Part shown: piece by piece, positions 6,731-14,800 of the stretch
How positions within the stretch are numbered: the stretch's first letter is position 1
Layout: each line of letters starts with the position of its first letter
Source: Candidatus Avimonoglobus intestinipullorum
Lineage (GTDB): Bacteria > Bacillota > Clostridia > UBA1381
Assembly (NCBI GenBank): GCA_018714645.1
Contig: DVND01000172.1
Location: forward strand, 1-14,986
Direction: 5' to 3'
DNA: 14,986 nt
The notes under the pieces: model-generated
Seen by the model: only the letters and a program-made list of their open reading frames with translations
Database searches by the model: none
What the model was told of the DNA's origin: nothing
Program-made: the position numbers and the translations under genes

Positions 6731-7536
6731 CAATCTGCAAAATCCTGTGTCCAGTAGCCGCCGTAATAGCCGACGCCCATCCGGCCCAGGTTGCCGTTCA
6801 TGATGTTCGCGCGGTGCTCCTCCGAACGCATCCATCCGTCCACCACCGCGCCGGCGCTGCCATAATGCGCGGCGATGTTTTCCGCCGCATAGCTGTAGGA
6901 AATACCGTAATTCCGCATCCGTTCAAAAGGCGAACGCCCGTCCGAGCCATTGTGGTCCAGGAACCCGGTGGAAAACATGTCCTTGCTGTGCTGGCGGGCG
7001 ACCTGTTTCAGGTCGTCGTCCCACAGGAACGGTTTGAGCCCATTCTGTTTGCGGATGCTGTTCACCAATTCAAAAACTTCTTTTTCCAGCGCGGCGTTAT
7101 ACTGCCCGCTGTCCGTTGTCAGGATGCTGACCTTCCCCCGTTCGCCGTCCCATGCCACTGTGCAGCCGAACGCCTCAGAAACCGCGCGGACAGGCACCAT
7201 CATCCGGTCGCCGACAATTTCAGACGCCGCGCCAAGGGGGATCCGTTCCCCATTTTTATATAAATATGGGCTTCCCGCCCACAGCGTCAATGTACATTCA
7301 TCCGTATACGCGACGGCGGCGCCGCCCTGCCATTCCACCCTTGCCCCCAGCAGCTCGAATATCGCCCGCGCCGGGACCAGCGTCACATCGTTTTTCAGAA
7401 ACGGCTGCTGGTCAAATGCTATATACTCCCCATTGATAAACACGTACACCCGGCGCTCCTGCTCCGCGGCGGCGCATCGAAACGCCAGCAGCAAAAAAAC
7501 AGAGAGCAAGGCCGGCAGAATCCTTCTCTTTCCCAT
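6730..7536 (-). CDS. Secreted stalk (copper amine oxidase N-like) plus CAP/SCP domain protein
   Basis: The 268-residue protein has a signal peptide (M-G-K-R-R then a hydrophobic run, cleavage probably near A-A-A-E at 22-25). Residues about 29-138 form a copper-amine-oxidase N-terminal-like stalk domain (F-I-N-G-E, T-L-V-P-A-R-A-I-F-E-L-L-G, then M-V-P-V-R-A-V-S-E-A-F-G and a W-D-G). Residues about 148-268 are a CAP domain: H183 in R-Q-H-S-K-D, E219 in A-E-N-I-A, and S-E-E-H-R-A-N-I-M (238-246). In bacteria CAP proteins of this kind are secreted, commonly calcium- or lipid-binding, and some process other proteins; the activity here is unknown. The ATG at 7536 has a G-rich stretch (GGGGG) just upstream; the ATG at 7548 is equally possible. 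It is the last gene of the sigma-factor unit, about 350 bases after the LRR gene. Confidence 0.82.
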   Translation of the reverse strand: MGKRRILPALLSVFLLLAFRCAAAEQERRVYVFINGEYIAFDQQPFLKNDVTLVPARAIFELLGARVEWQGGAAVAYTDECTLTLWAGSPYLYKNGERIPLGAASEIVGDRMMVPVRAVSEAFGCTVAWDGERGKVSILTTDSGQYNAALEKEVFELVNSIRKQNGLKPFLWDDDLKQVARQHSKDMFSTGFLDHNGSDGRSPFERMRNYGISYSYAAENIAAHYGSAGAVVDGWMRSEEHRANIMNGNLGRMGVGYYGGYWTQDFAD

Positions 7537-7887
7537 GTTCTCCCCCATTTATGTTCCAAGCAAAGATGCCATCATGCAAAGCGGCGCCGGAATGCTGCCG
7601 GCGGTGCAGCCGCAATGCAGGCTTTTATCATCAGTATTAGATCATCAAGGCAAGACGCCTATCGCCTTGTTTCACACCGATACAATAAAAACATCATGAC
7701 AAAAACCGCAAGGTTTTTGTTCTTCTGTTGTTTTTATTATATCATCAAGGCAAGGCGTCGATCGCCTTGTTTCACACCGATACAATAAAAACATCATGGC
7801 AAAAACCGCAAGGTTTTTGTTCTTCTATCGTTTTTATTATAACATAAACAGCGCGCCGGGATGTTACAGCGGCATTACGTTTCTGTT
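7537..7887. other. Gap of about 350 bases between LRR and CAP genes
   Basis: No gene is supported here. The gap holds the 100-bp tandem repeat at 7641-7840. The part between the repeat and the CAP gene (7549-7640) has a GC-rich stretch with a 6-bp inverted repeat CGCCGG/CCGGCG (about 7585-7605) and no clear promoter. On the minus strand TATAAT hexamers occur at 7736-7741 (preceded by TGA) and 7836-7841 (preceded by TGT), both in extended -10 form but without a good -35, so a separate promoter for the CAP gene is possible but weak. Confidence 0.5.
7641..7840. repeat. Two-copy 100-bp tandem repeat with conserved hairpins
   Basis: Units 7641-7740 and 7741-7840 align end to end with no indel and 6 differences by my reading. 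Each unit holds two structures. The first is a 7-base inverted repeat (CAAGGCG/CGCCTTG in the second unit). The second is nested: an inner CAAAAACC, a GCAA loop and GGTTTTTG, enclosed by an outer AATAAAAAC/GTTTTTATT. The stems persist in both units. This is consistent with a repeated structured RNA or regulatory DNA element. It lies between two secreted-protein genes read in the same direction. Confidence 0.85.
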
Positions 7888-9504
7888 TCACTTCGCAATC
7901 AAAACCATTTTCGCATTTTCATCCCATTGCACATCCGCGCCGAACGCCTCGGAAACTGCGCGCAGGGGCGCCAGCACCCGGTCGTTGACAAGCTGCGCCG
8001 GCGCGTCAAGCCGGACGGTATTCTCCGTCCCATCAGCGGCTGTGGCATACATGATATCGCCGCCCACTGTCACTTCCGCCGTCTGCTGCCCCATTTGCGC
8101 GGTCATTTGTTCCCCGTCCCATTGGACGGCCGCCCCCAGCGCCTCAAAAATTGCACGCAACGGCACAAGGGTTGTGTCGTTCACCAAGACCGGGGGCTGG
8201 TCAAACAGCATCGGTTCCCCGTTCAGCTCTACTCGGATCATATATTGATAGGGCAGCCCGTTATCCTGGGCATACATCTCCGCATAGGAATCCTCGTCAC
8301 AATAAATGACAGGGGATGCGCCCGCAAACACTTTGTCTTTGATAATGACCACATTGTTCGGGAAATATACCCACTCCAGCCCGGTACAGCCCATAAAGGT
8401 ACAGTAATCAATAATGGAGATGGTTTCCGGAATGCTGATATACTCCAGATTTTCGCAGTTCAAAAACGCCCGTCCCAACGCGGTCACGCTCTCCGGCAGG
8501 ATCAGCGCCGTCATCTCCCTGCAATTATCAAAAGCCCCGTTGGCAATATTCTGTACGCCGTCCGGCAGCACAATGCTGCCTTTTTTCCCGGCCGGGCAGA
8601 AAATCAGGTCGATCATATCCCTGCTGTAGAGGATTCCGTCGCGGGTTTGGAAATAATCGGAATGTTCCACGTAGACCGCTTCCAAATTGGAGCATCCCGC
8701 AAAGCTCGCCGCGCTGGCCTGCTCCAGCGCCGCCGGGAGCGTTATGGCACGCAGCCCGGTACATCCGGCAAACGCCATTGCCTCGATCTGCGTCAGTGTT
8801 TCCGCGAGATGGAGCTCCGTCAGGCCGCTGCAGCCTGAAAATGCGCCGTAAGCAATTTTTTCCGTTCCCTCCGGTACTGTGAACGCACCGCTGTTCCCAG
8901 CCGGGACGGCGATCAAGGTTTTGCAGTCGCTGGTATACAGCGCACCGTTTTGCGCCGTAAAGGCCGCGTTCCCTTCCTCCGGCCTGATTTCCCGCAAAGC
9001 GCTGCAATCGGTGAAATTCTCCGCACCGATGGATGCCACCCCCGCCGGCAGGACCACTTCCTCCAAATAGGGGTTCCCAAAAAAAGCCCCACCTGCAATT
9101 TCCCGAACGCTGTCTGGGATTTGAAAGGCCGCGTCCCGTTTCCCCCTGGGATAATAAATCAGCTGCGACAAATCGCGGCTGTACAGCACGCCGTCCACGC
9201 CCGCAAATGCGGCGTTATCCTGCGGGACCTCTATCTTTTCCAGGTTCACACAGTTCTTCAGCCCCGGCACCTCCTTCATCAACGGCGGCAGCGTCAATTG
9301 GCGGATGCTCTCGGCCCCCTCCTGGAACAAGTTATAATCCGCCTTTACGACTGATGCCGGGAAGCACGCCGCCGCTTCCCCGCCAAGATATTCCTCTGCA
9401 TACGTCCCATCCTGCGCAAGGCGAAAACCGCCGCAGCTTGCAGCCGCGGCGGAATATATCGTCATATACATCATAGCGAAAACCGTGCAGAGAATTTTAC
9501 GCAT
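7888..9504 (-). CDS. Secreted BspA-type leucine-rich repeat protein with C-terminal stalk domain
   Basis: The 538-residue protein has a signal peptide (M-R-K-I-L-C then a hydrophobic run to about residue 23, S-A-A-A-A-S). Residues about 64-402 contain repeated BspA-type leucine-rich repeats (motifs of the form I-x-x-x-A-F-x-x-C-x-x-L-x-x-I-x-L-P), with several A-F-x-G-C/N-C variants. Residues about 424-537 are a copper-amine-oxidase N-like domain (V-E-L-N-G-E, T-L-V-P-L-R-A-I-F-E-A-L-G, and L-A-P-L-R-A-V-S-E-A-F-G-A-D-V-Q-W-D). The latter strongly resembles the domain in the CAP protein. The ATG at 9504 has GGAG 7 bases upstream, within the preceding gene; only one base separates it from that gene's stop, so translation is probably coupled. 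BspA-like proteins often bind host or matrix molecules; the ligand here is unknown. The domain is not expected to be an active amine oxidase. Confidence 0.87.
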   Translation of the reverse strand: MRKILCTVFAMMYMTIYSAAAASCGGFRLAQDGTYAEEYLGGEAAACFPASVVKADYNLFQEGAESIRQLTLPPLMKEVPGLKNCVNLEKIEVPQDNAAFAGVDGVLYSRDLSQLIYYPRGKRDAAFQIPDSVREIAGGAFFGNPYLEEVVLPAGVASIGAENFTDCSALREIRPEEGNAAFTAQNGALYTSDCKTLIAVPAGNSGAFTVPEGTEKIAYGAFSGCSGLTELHLAETLTQIEAMAFAGCTGLRAITLPAALEQASAASFAGCSNLEAVYVEHSDYFQTRDGILYSRDMIDLIFCPAGKKGSIVLPDGVQNIANGAFDNCREMTALILPESVTALGRAFLNCENLEYISIPETISIIDYCTFMGCTGLEWVYFPNNVVIIKDKVFAGASPVIYCDEDSYAEMYAQDNGLPYQYMIRVELNGEPMLFDQPPVLVNDTTLVPLRAIFEALGAAVQWDGEQMTAQMGQQTAEVTVGGDIMYATAADGTENTVRLDAPAQLVNDRVLAPLRAVSEAFGADVQWDENAKMVLIAK

Positions 9505-9505
9505 G

Positions 9506-10210
9506 TTATTGCTCCAAAAAGTTTATTTTGTACACATATTCCGTCCCGTCCCGTGACAGCGTAATTGTTGCCGTGGGCCTTCTTTTATAGGCTTGTGTAA
9601 TTTTATAGTCAATGCCGTAATACTTTTCCAGCACGGACACCACCGGTATCCGGTCTTTGGTCACCACCTGTGTATATTCAAATACATCCGGGTCAATGGG
9701 GATGTCAATGGAATACTCCTCCAGGATTACGCCGGAAGTGGAATCGCGCTCCTCCGGGCGGTATAAATGCACCGCATCCAGCCCGAACTGGTAGCCTTCT
9801 TCCTCAATTTCCACCGTTTCCCCGTCCCATTGCGCCGTCCCGCCAATGACAGCCGTAACGCCATCTGCCGGGATATACAGCACACCGTCTTGCTTCACAG
9901 CCGGCGCGCTCAGGCTCTTCGTGGCGCCGTTAACTGTGACCGAACTGCTGTCCTCTTTAAAGCAAACAGTGTTGCCCCCGTCCTTTGCAACAGTCGCCGT
10001 GCCTTCTTTTGAATGATACTGCACCCGTATGTCAAGTGCGTAAAAAATGTCGTCCATCGGAAGCAGCGCCTGCCCGTCGCGCAGGACCGCCGCGTTTCCC
10101 AGCGGGACTTCCGCCCCGTTGACCGTGACGCGGATATCTCTTGCAAACGCCGCCGGGGCAGACAGTATCATGGCAAATAAAACGCCTATCAATAAGAATT
10201 GTTTCCTCAT
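9506..10210 (-). CDS. Secreted stalk-domain (copper amine oxidase N-like) protein
   Basis: The 234-residue protein has a typical signal peptide (1-24, M-R-K-Q-F then hydrophobic, cleavage near A-F-A-R). Residues about 25-137 form one stalk/copper-amine-oxidase N-like domain (V-N-G-A-E-V, D-G-Q-A-L-L-P-M-D-D-I-F-Y-A-L, and L-Y-I-P-A-D-G). The C-terminal ~95 residues are not recognised; they contain a basic T-Q-A-Y-K-R-R-P-T segment (about 208-216). A good GAGAGG precedes the ATG by 7 bases. It sits between the anti-sigma gene (26 bases upstream) and the LRR gene (1 base downstream), so these are one operon. The family has no assigned enzyme activity. Its role is probably in surface assembly or sensing, inferred from location only. 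Confidence 0.8.
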   Translation of the reverse strand: MRKQFLLIGVLFAMILSAPAAFARDIRVTVNGAEVPLGNAAVLRDGQALLPMDDIFYALDIRVQYHSKEGTATVAKDGGNTVCFKEDSSSVTVNGATKSLSAPAVKQDGVLYIPADGVTAVIGGTAQWDGETVEIEEEGYQFGLDAVHLYRPEERDSTSGVILEEYSIDIPIDPDVFEYTQVVTKDRIPVVSVLEKYYGIDYKITQAYKRRPTATITLSRDGTEYVYKINFLEQ

Positions 10211-10236
10211 TTCTTTTCCTCTCTAAAACACATCTT

Positions 10237-11238
10237 TTAAGCCGACAGAAGCGCAGTACAGATATCTGTCAATTCCTGCTCCGGCATGCCCGTCGTTATG
10301 ACCGTAAAATGGATTTCTTTATAATAAAATTCCGCTGTCAATGTTTGCTCTTCCTCTGTCAGCAAGACGTCAGCTCCGGCAATCTGCCTGTTTGACGTAT
10401 CCAACGGCGCAGCATTGGTTTTCGTCGTCTTTACGGTGACGCTTCTGCCGTCCGGCGCCTCATATTTAAATGACCACAAATCGAAGTACGGCAGCTTCGT
10501 ATCCGTATACACGCTCATGGATTTACGCTCCGCGCCGATATCTGCAAATTCCTCCGGCAAATCCAGCGCCTGTTCCACATCTATACCCAAATACGCAATG
10601 TATTCCTGTCTTGTCCAGACAACTGTTTCCAGCGGCACATCCGGGTCTGATGTCACCCCCAGCACCTCCGGGGTCGCTTCAGGAAGCGTCTGTTCGTCCT
10701 GCGCTTCGGATGCCGGGTCCGTTTGCTGTACTTGCCCGGGCTGTTCCGGTTCCGCAGTGGGTGCTGCCGGCTCTTCATCCGCCGGCGCCGCCGGCTTTGC
10801 AGAGGATACGCCCGCAGCCTGCGCCGGCTGTTCCGTGTGTTGCGGCCGGCTTGTTGCGGCAGGTTTTTGTGTTCGTACCGGCTTCCGGGCAGCCTGTACA
10901 GGCTGCTCTGTCGATACGGCCTGCGGCTCTTGCGACACAGTCGGCTGCTCCGCCGGTATAGGCTCCGTGCTTGCAATGGGCACAAAAGTTGCGTTCTGCA
11001 CAATTGCCGCCGGATCGGCGATGTCCCCGCCGGGCTTTTGCTGTATTTGTGTAAACAGCGGATATGCCCAAATCGTCGCCGCCACAATCATCAAGCCTGC
11101 GACAGCCGCACCAAGAGGGTATATTTTTTTGTATAAAGCCGGCTTTCGCTGCTGCCGCGCTTTTTGTTTCAGCCGTTCCTTCAAAAGTTCATTCACCGGA
11201 ATATCTTCATTGGCTTTCTTGTACCATTCCTGAAACAT
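10237..11238 (-). CDS. Putative membrane-anchored anti-sigma factor
   Basis: The 333-residue protein has a short cytoplasmic N-terminus (1-41, rich in K/R/E/Q, suitable for binding a sigma factor), one membrane helix (about 42-62), a proline/alanine/glutamine/glutamate-rich linker (about 88-192) and a folded extracellular C-terminus (about 205-333) that resembles the general DUF4367-like domain found in such proteins. It overlaps the ECF sigma gene by 32 bases with the chosen start. The start is ATG 11238, which has GGAGG 8 bases upstream; the ATG two codons earlier is too close to it. Assignment as an anti-sigma factor rests on topology and on the neighbouring sigma gene, not on a recognised anti-sigma motif. 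No intramembrane protease gene is nearby. Confidence 0.72.
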   Translation of the reverse strand: MFQEWYKKANEDIPVNELLKERLKQKARQQRKPALYKKIYPLGAAVAGLMIVAATIWAYPLFTQIQQKPGGDIADPAAIVQNATFVPIASTEPIPAEQPTVSQEPQAVSTEQPVQAARKPVRTQKPAATSRPQHTEQPAQAAGVSSAKPAAPADEEPAAPTAEPEQPGQVQQTDPASEAQDEQTLPEATPEVLGVTSDPDVPLETVVWTRQEYIAYLGIDVEQALDLPEEFADIGAERKSMSVYTDTKLPYFDLWSFKYEAPDGRSVTVKTTKTNAAPLDTSNRQIAGADVLLTEEEQTLTAEFYYKEIHFTVITTGMPEQELTDICTALLSA

Positions 11239-11725
11239 CTTCATACCCTCCTTTCAGCAATTCTTTTAACAGCTCCCGCCCCCTGTGTAATTGGGACCTC
11301 ACCGTTGATTCCTTCACTTGCAAAACTTCTGCGATCTCCCGTACCGTCAATTCCTCATAATAGAATAAATGGATCACCGCACGGTATTTTTGCGGCAGCT
11401 CCAGCATTGCATAATAAACGTCGCTTTTTTCCTGCTGGTCAAACTCCAGCTCTTCCTCCAGCGGCACCGTTTTTTTAAACCAGCCGCTTCGGAATATGCT
11501 TTTGCAGCTGTTAATCGTCACCCGGATCAACCAGGCCTTGATGCTCGCTTCATTTCGAATTTCACTGCCTTTTTGCAAAAATTTGCAAAATACATCCTGG
11601 CAGATATCCTCTGCGTTTGCGGTGTTCTTCATCTGAGATAACGCCAGCTTATAAACCATCGAAAAGTATGTTTCAATGATATATTCCTGAAAATTGCCTT
11701 CGTCCGGCGTTTGCTCATCCACCAC
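11207..11725 (-). CDS. ECF-type RNA polymerase sigma factor
   Basis: The 172-residue protein has sigma region 2 (about 13-80, with A-E-D-I-C-Q-D-V-F at 38-46 and A-W-L-I-R-V-T-I-N at 64-72) and region 4 (about 104-158, with P-Q-K-Y-R-A-V-I-H-L, E-L-T-V-R-E-I-A-E-V-L and V-K-E-S-T-V-R-S-Q-L-H-R-G-R). This is the standard two-domain size and order of extracytoplasmic-function sigma factors. The GTG at 11725 is used, with AGGAG about 10 bases upstream; a second GTG follows directly. It is the first gene of the operon, followed by the overlapping putative anti-sigma gene. It would direct RNA polymerase to envelope-responsive promoters; the sequence TGCAAC-N17-CGTC upstream of the SLH protein gene is a good candidate. 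Confidence 0.92.
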   Translation of the reverse strand: MVDEQTPDEGNFQEYIIETYFSMVYKLALSQMKNTANAEDICQDVFCKFLQKGSEIRNEASIKAWLIRVTINSCKSIFRSGWFKKTVPLEEELEFDQQEKSDVYYAMLELPQKYRAVIHLFYYEELTVREIAEVLQVKESTVRSQLHRGRELLKELLKGGYEDVSGMVQESQ

Positions 11726-11784
11726 CGCAAATCCGCTCCTTTCCGCTATTATTCAATAGGCAAAAGGCAACATCCACCCTTTAT

Positions 11785-11813
11785 ATCTTAACATATTTTT
11801 TCAAAAATTACAA
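11785..11813 (-). promoter_or_regulatory. Promoter of the sigma-factor operon
   Basis: On the minus strand TTGTAA (11808-11813), 17 bases, TAAGAT (11785-11790), with TGT before the -10 (extended -10). This fits a sigma-A promoter and lacks an ECF-type CGTC. It suggests the operon is not clearly autoregulated by its own sigma, although TG-AA resemblance to an ECF -35 cannot be excluded. Confidence 0.6.
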
Positions 11814-11828
11814 CCATTCATTCTGTAC

Positions 11829-11861
11829 AAACACGATCCCGCCGGCAGCGGGACCGTGTTT
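11829..11861 (-). terminator. Terminator-like hairpin after the SLH protein gene
   Basis: A 14-base stem (11829-11842 with 11848-11861) with one wobble pair and a 5-base loop sits just past the stop of the SLH gene. It is GC-rich. The T tract after it is short (TTTG), so it may be leaky. It lies directly upstream of the sigma operon promoter. Confidence 0.75.
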
Positions 11862-11870
11862 GCCGGTATG

Positions 11871-14800
11871 TTAGAACGCCGCGGCCATAATCTGCCCAAA
11901 TGCCCAGTGTGTAGGCGGCAGGTCATCATATACCTGTGCGGAAGAGACTGACTTGATCCCCGCAATCCTGTTCAGCACTGAAACAACCTCAGCTCTTGTC
12001 ACCTGATTGTCAGGCTTGAAAGTGCCGCCGGGATATCCCGATACATAATTGAGGTTCGCAAAGGCATTGATATATTCGCGCGCCCAATGGGTTGCAATGT
12101 CTGAGAACCGGTCTGTCGTTGTCGATACATCTGTATTGTTAAGGGTGTTGTTCAGGATCGTGACAAATTCCGCTCTTGTAATCCCTCTGTTTCCGCCAAA
12201 GGTCCCGTCGTCATAACCATTGATGATGCCGACACTTGCAAATTTATTCACCAATTCTTCATCTTCCGCGGCCACGTCGCTGAATTCCTTTTCTGTGGTC
12301 CCCTGTTCAACATCGAACAAGTAGTTCAACGCTTCAAGCACTTCATAGCGCGTTGCACTTTCATCCGGGAAAAATTCGTTCCCGTATGCCGCCATGTATT
12401 TAATGCTGGAGGCGCCGCTCTTTAATTCAGCCTTCGGGTTCCGCACGGTATACCGTAACGTCGTGACAGAGCTCGCCCTCCCGTTCTGCACAGAGATGGC
12501 TTTAATTGTCATGTTTTCAGAAATAGTAATCGGTCCGGTGTATCTAATGCTGTCGTCAGTCGGCGTGGAATTATCCGTGGTGTAATAAATCCTTGCATTC
12601 GAAGCGCTGGTGGTCAGTTCCACCTCTGTCCCGCGGATCACCGTTCCGGAAGCGATGCTGGCCTTTACCGATGACGAGGAATTATTGTAGCCCAAGAGGC
12701 CGCCGCCGCTGTTCCGTTTTACAAACCGTGCCGTGATGACCGTATCCCGGGTTGCTGTGAACGTATAACTTGTAAGGTCACGCTGCACGATTGTACCATC
12801 TTTTTTCCACAGCAGTAATCTGTAGCTTGATTCGGGCGACGCCGTTACGGTCACCTGGGAACCCGCGTCGTACAGGCCGCCGCCGGACACAGTCCCCCCT
12901 GCGGTTTCTGCAGAAACGCGCACTTCCACTTTGGTGGTACAGTAAATCAACACCTGGATCGGCGCGGTATTCGCCGTATCCGCCGGGTCTTCCTTATTGG
13001 TGATGGTGAAGATCAGGTCAACATAGGTGTCAACGGCAGGGGTATGGATTTTCCCGTCCAGTGAAATAACCGCTTCATCGCTGGAGCTTGCCAGCGTAAT
13101 TGTATGGCTGTCCGGGATGGACGGCAGTGTAATTTCGGTCGCATTCTTCCCAACGATCGAACCGCCGCCAATCTGCATTGCAATCTCAGCCGCTGTCAGC
13201 GTCTCTTTGATAGATGCAGTCGTTTGGAACGTGGTGGTTGCCAGCGCATAATTCCCTGCGTCTGTACCCGTAATGGCGATGCCGGAAATTGTAACTGCAA
13301 TATCCTGCCCCAATTCGGCAGAAGCAAATGTCGCCGTCAAATTGCTGGTGTCAAGCGTTACATTGTCGCCTTCCACCAATCCGCTCAGGACAGCGGAAGA
13401 AGCGTTTACGGTGCCGGCCGTCGTACCGTCTGCCAATTTATCAAATACCTGCAGGCCCCCAACGCTGAGCGTACGCTTGTTGACTGTCAGCGTTCCGGGG
13501 ATGCATGTAACGTTATAGTTATTCGTTTCGATCCCAATGGGCGTATATGCATAGGTTCCGGCAGCCGGCTTTGTGCCGATGCTTTCCAAATCCACAGGCA
13601 ATGCGGCTTCCGTATCCCCGTTGACAAGCCCTTCATAGGTGATAAAGCCTTCCGGGACCGGGTCGCCATAGGTCATTGCCATGGTGTTTGCCGTCACTGT
13701 CAAATTTGCTTTCCCAACGTTTAATTCCTTTGTGATAACCGCTTCGGAATACGTGTCACTCCCGGCAACGGTGACTTTGATCAACGTTGTACCCGCGCCG
13801 ACAATTGTGACCGTCCCGTCCTCACTGACCGTCGCCACCGATGTATCGCTGGACTCATAGCTGGTCTGTGTCAGGCCGGATTCCGCATCATAGGTCACGT
13901 TCAATTTGAAGGGTTCATCCCCGTAGGTCTTCGCTGCAATGTCCTCCACAGTCACATTCTGCGGCAGCATATCTATAATTGTGAATGTCCCCGGTGTATA
14001 GCTGATATCATAGTTCTGATCCAGCGCCAAGGTCCCCTGGGTGATTTCATAGGTGCCAACTGCTTCGCCGGGCTCTCTGGAAAGCGCCCCGGAGAATGCT
14101 GCGCCTTCATACAGCGTCCCCTCTGTCACATAGCTCAATTCCGGATCGATCCCGCCTTCGCCTTTTTTCGCATCCAGCGCGCGGACTGCCACAGGAGCCG
14201 GATTTATCGTCATAATCCCCGTCGCCGTACCTGTGTAACCTTCTTCCGTAACCGTCACTTCCACGTTATAAGTCCCCGCGTTCACGGGCACGTCCTTCGT
14301 CCCATTGTATAAAACCTCATAAGCCACATCATAATTCAGTGAAACGTCAACTCCGTGGGGCTGGCCGTCGTAATCCGCTTCTGTGTTGCTGATTTGAACT
14401 TCTGTTTGCGTCACAACATCCTTGTTGATTGTGATGCTGCATCCAAACGCATCGTTTTCCACATGGGCTTTTGTCCCGTCTGTTGTGATGGATAATTCCT
14501 TCACATTTATAATAATCGGGGAAACGACCCGGGTGGTCACTGATTCGTTTACCTTAAATTTATATGTAAACAATTGCCCGTCCGCTGAAACAGCCTGGGA
14601 TGCTGAGAATATAATCTCTCCCGGCGTTTTTTCAACTTCCGGAGCGGCTGTCAGCAGCTCGCCCTGGACGGCCGGTTCATCAGTTGGCGTCAAAACGTTG
14701 GGGTCATATTCCAATTCAATGACAAAATTGTCAAAGCCGGCATTCCCCCGGACGCTGACTGGAACTGTAATCTCCTGCCCGCCCTCTGCGAACTGGTCGC

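Noticed and set aside
7641..7840. Possible CRISPR array
   Set aside because: Only two adjacent units with no unique spacers between them, and no cas genes in the window.
7641..7840. Possible miniature transposon (MITE)
   Set aside because: There are no terminal inverted repeats enclosing the unit and no flanking target duplication; the inverted repeats are internal hairpins.
7861..8838. Plus-strand open frame (325 residues) opposite the LRR gene, and others starting in the 100-bp repeat
   Set aside because: No ribosome binding site or domain; the minus strand shows a signal peptide and regular repeats.
6730..10210. Functional copper amine oxidases
   Set aside because: Only the small N-terminal stalk-type domain is present in each protein. 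The catalytic domain with its topaquinone tyrosine and copper histidines is absent.
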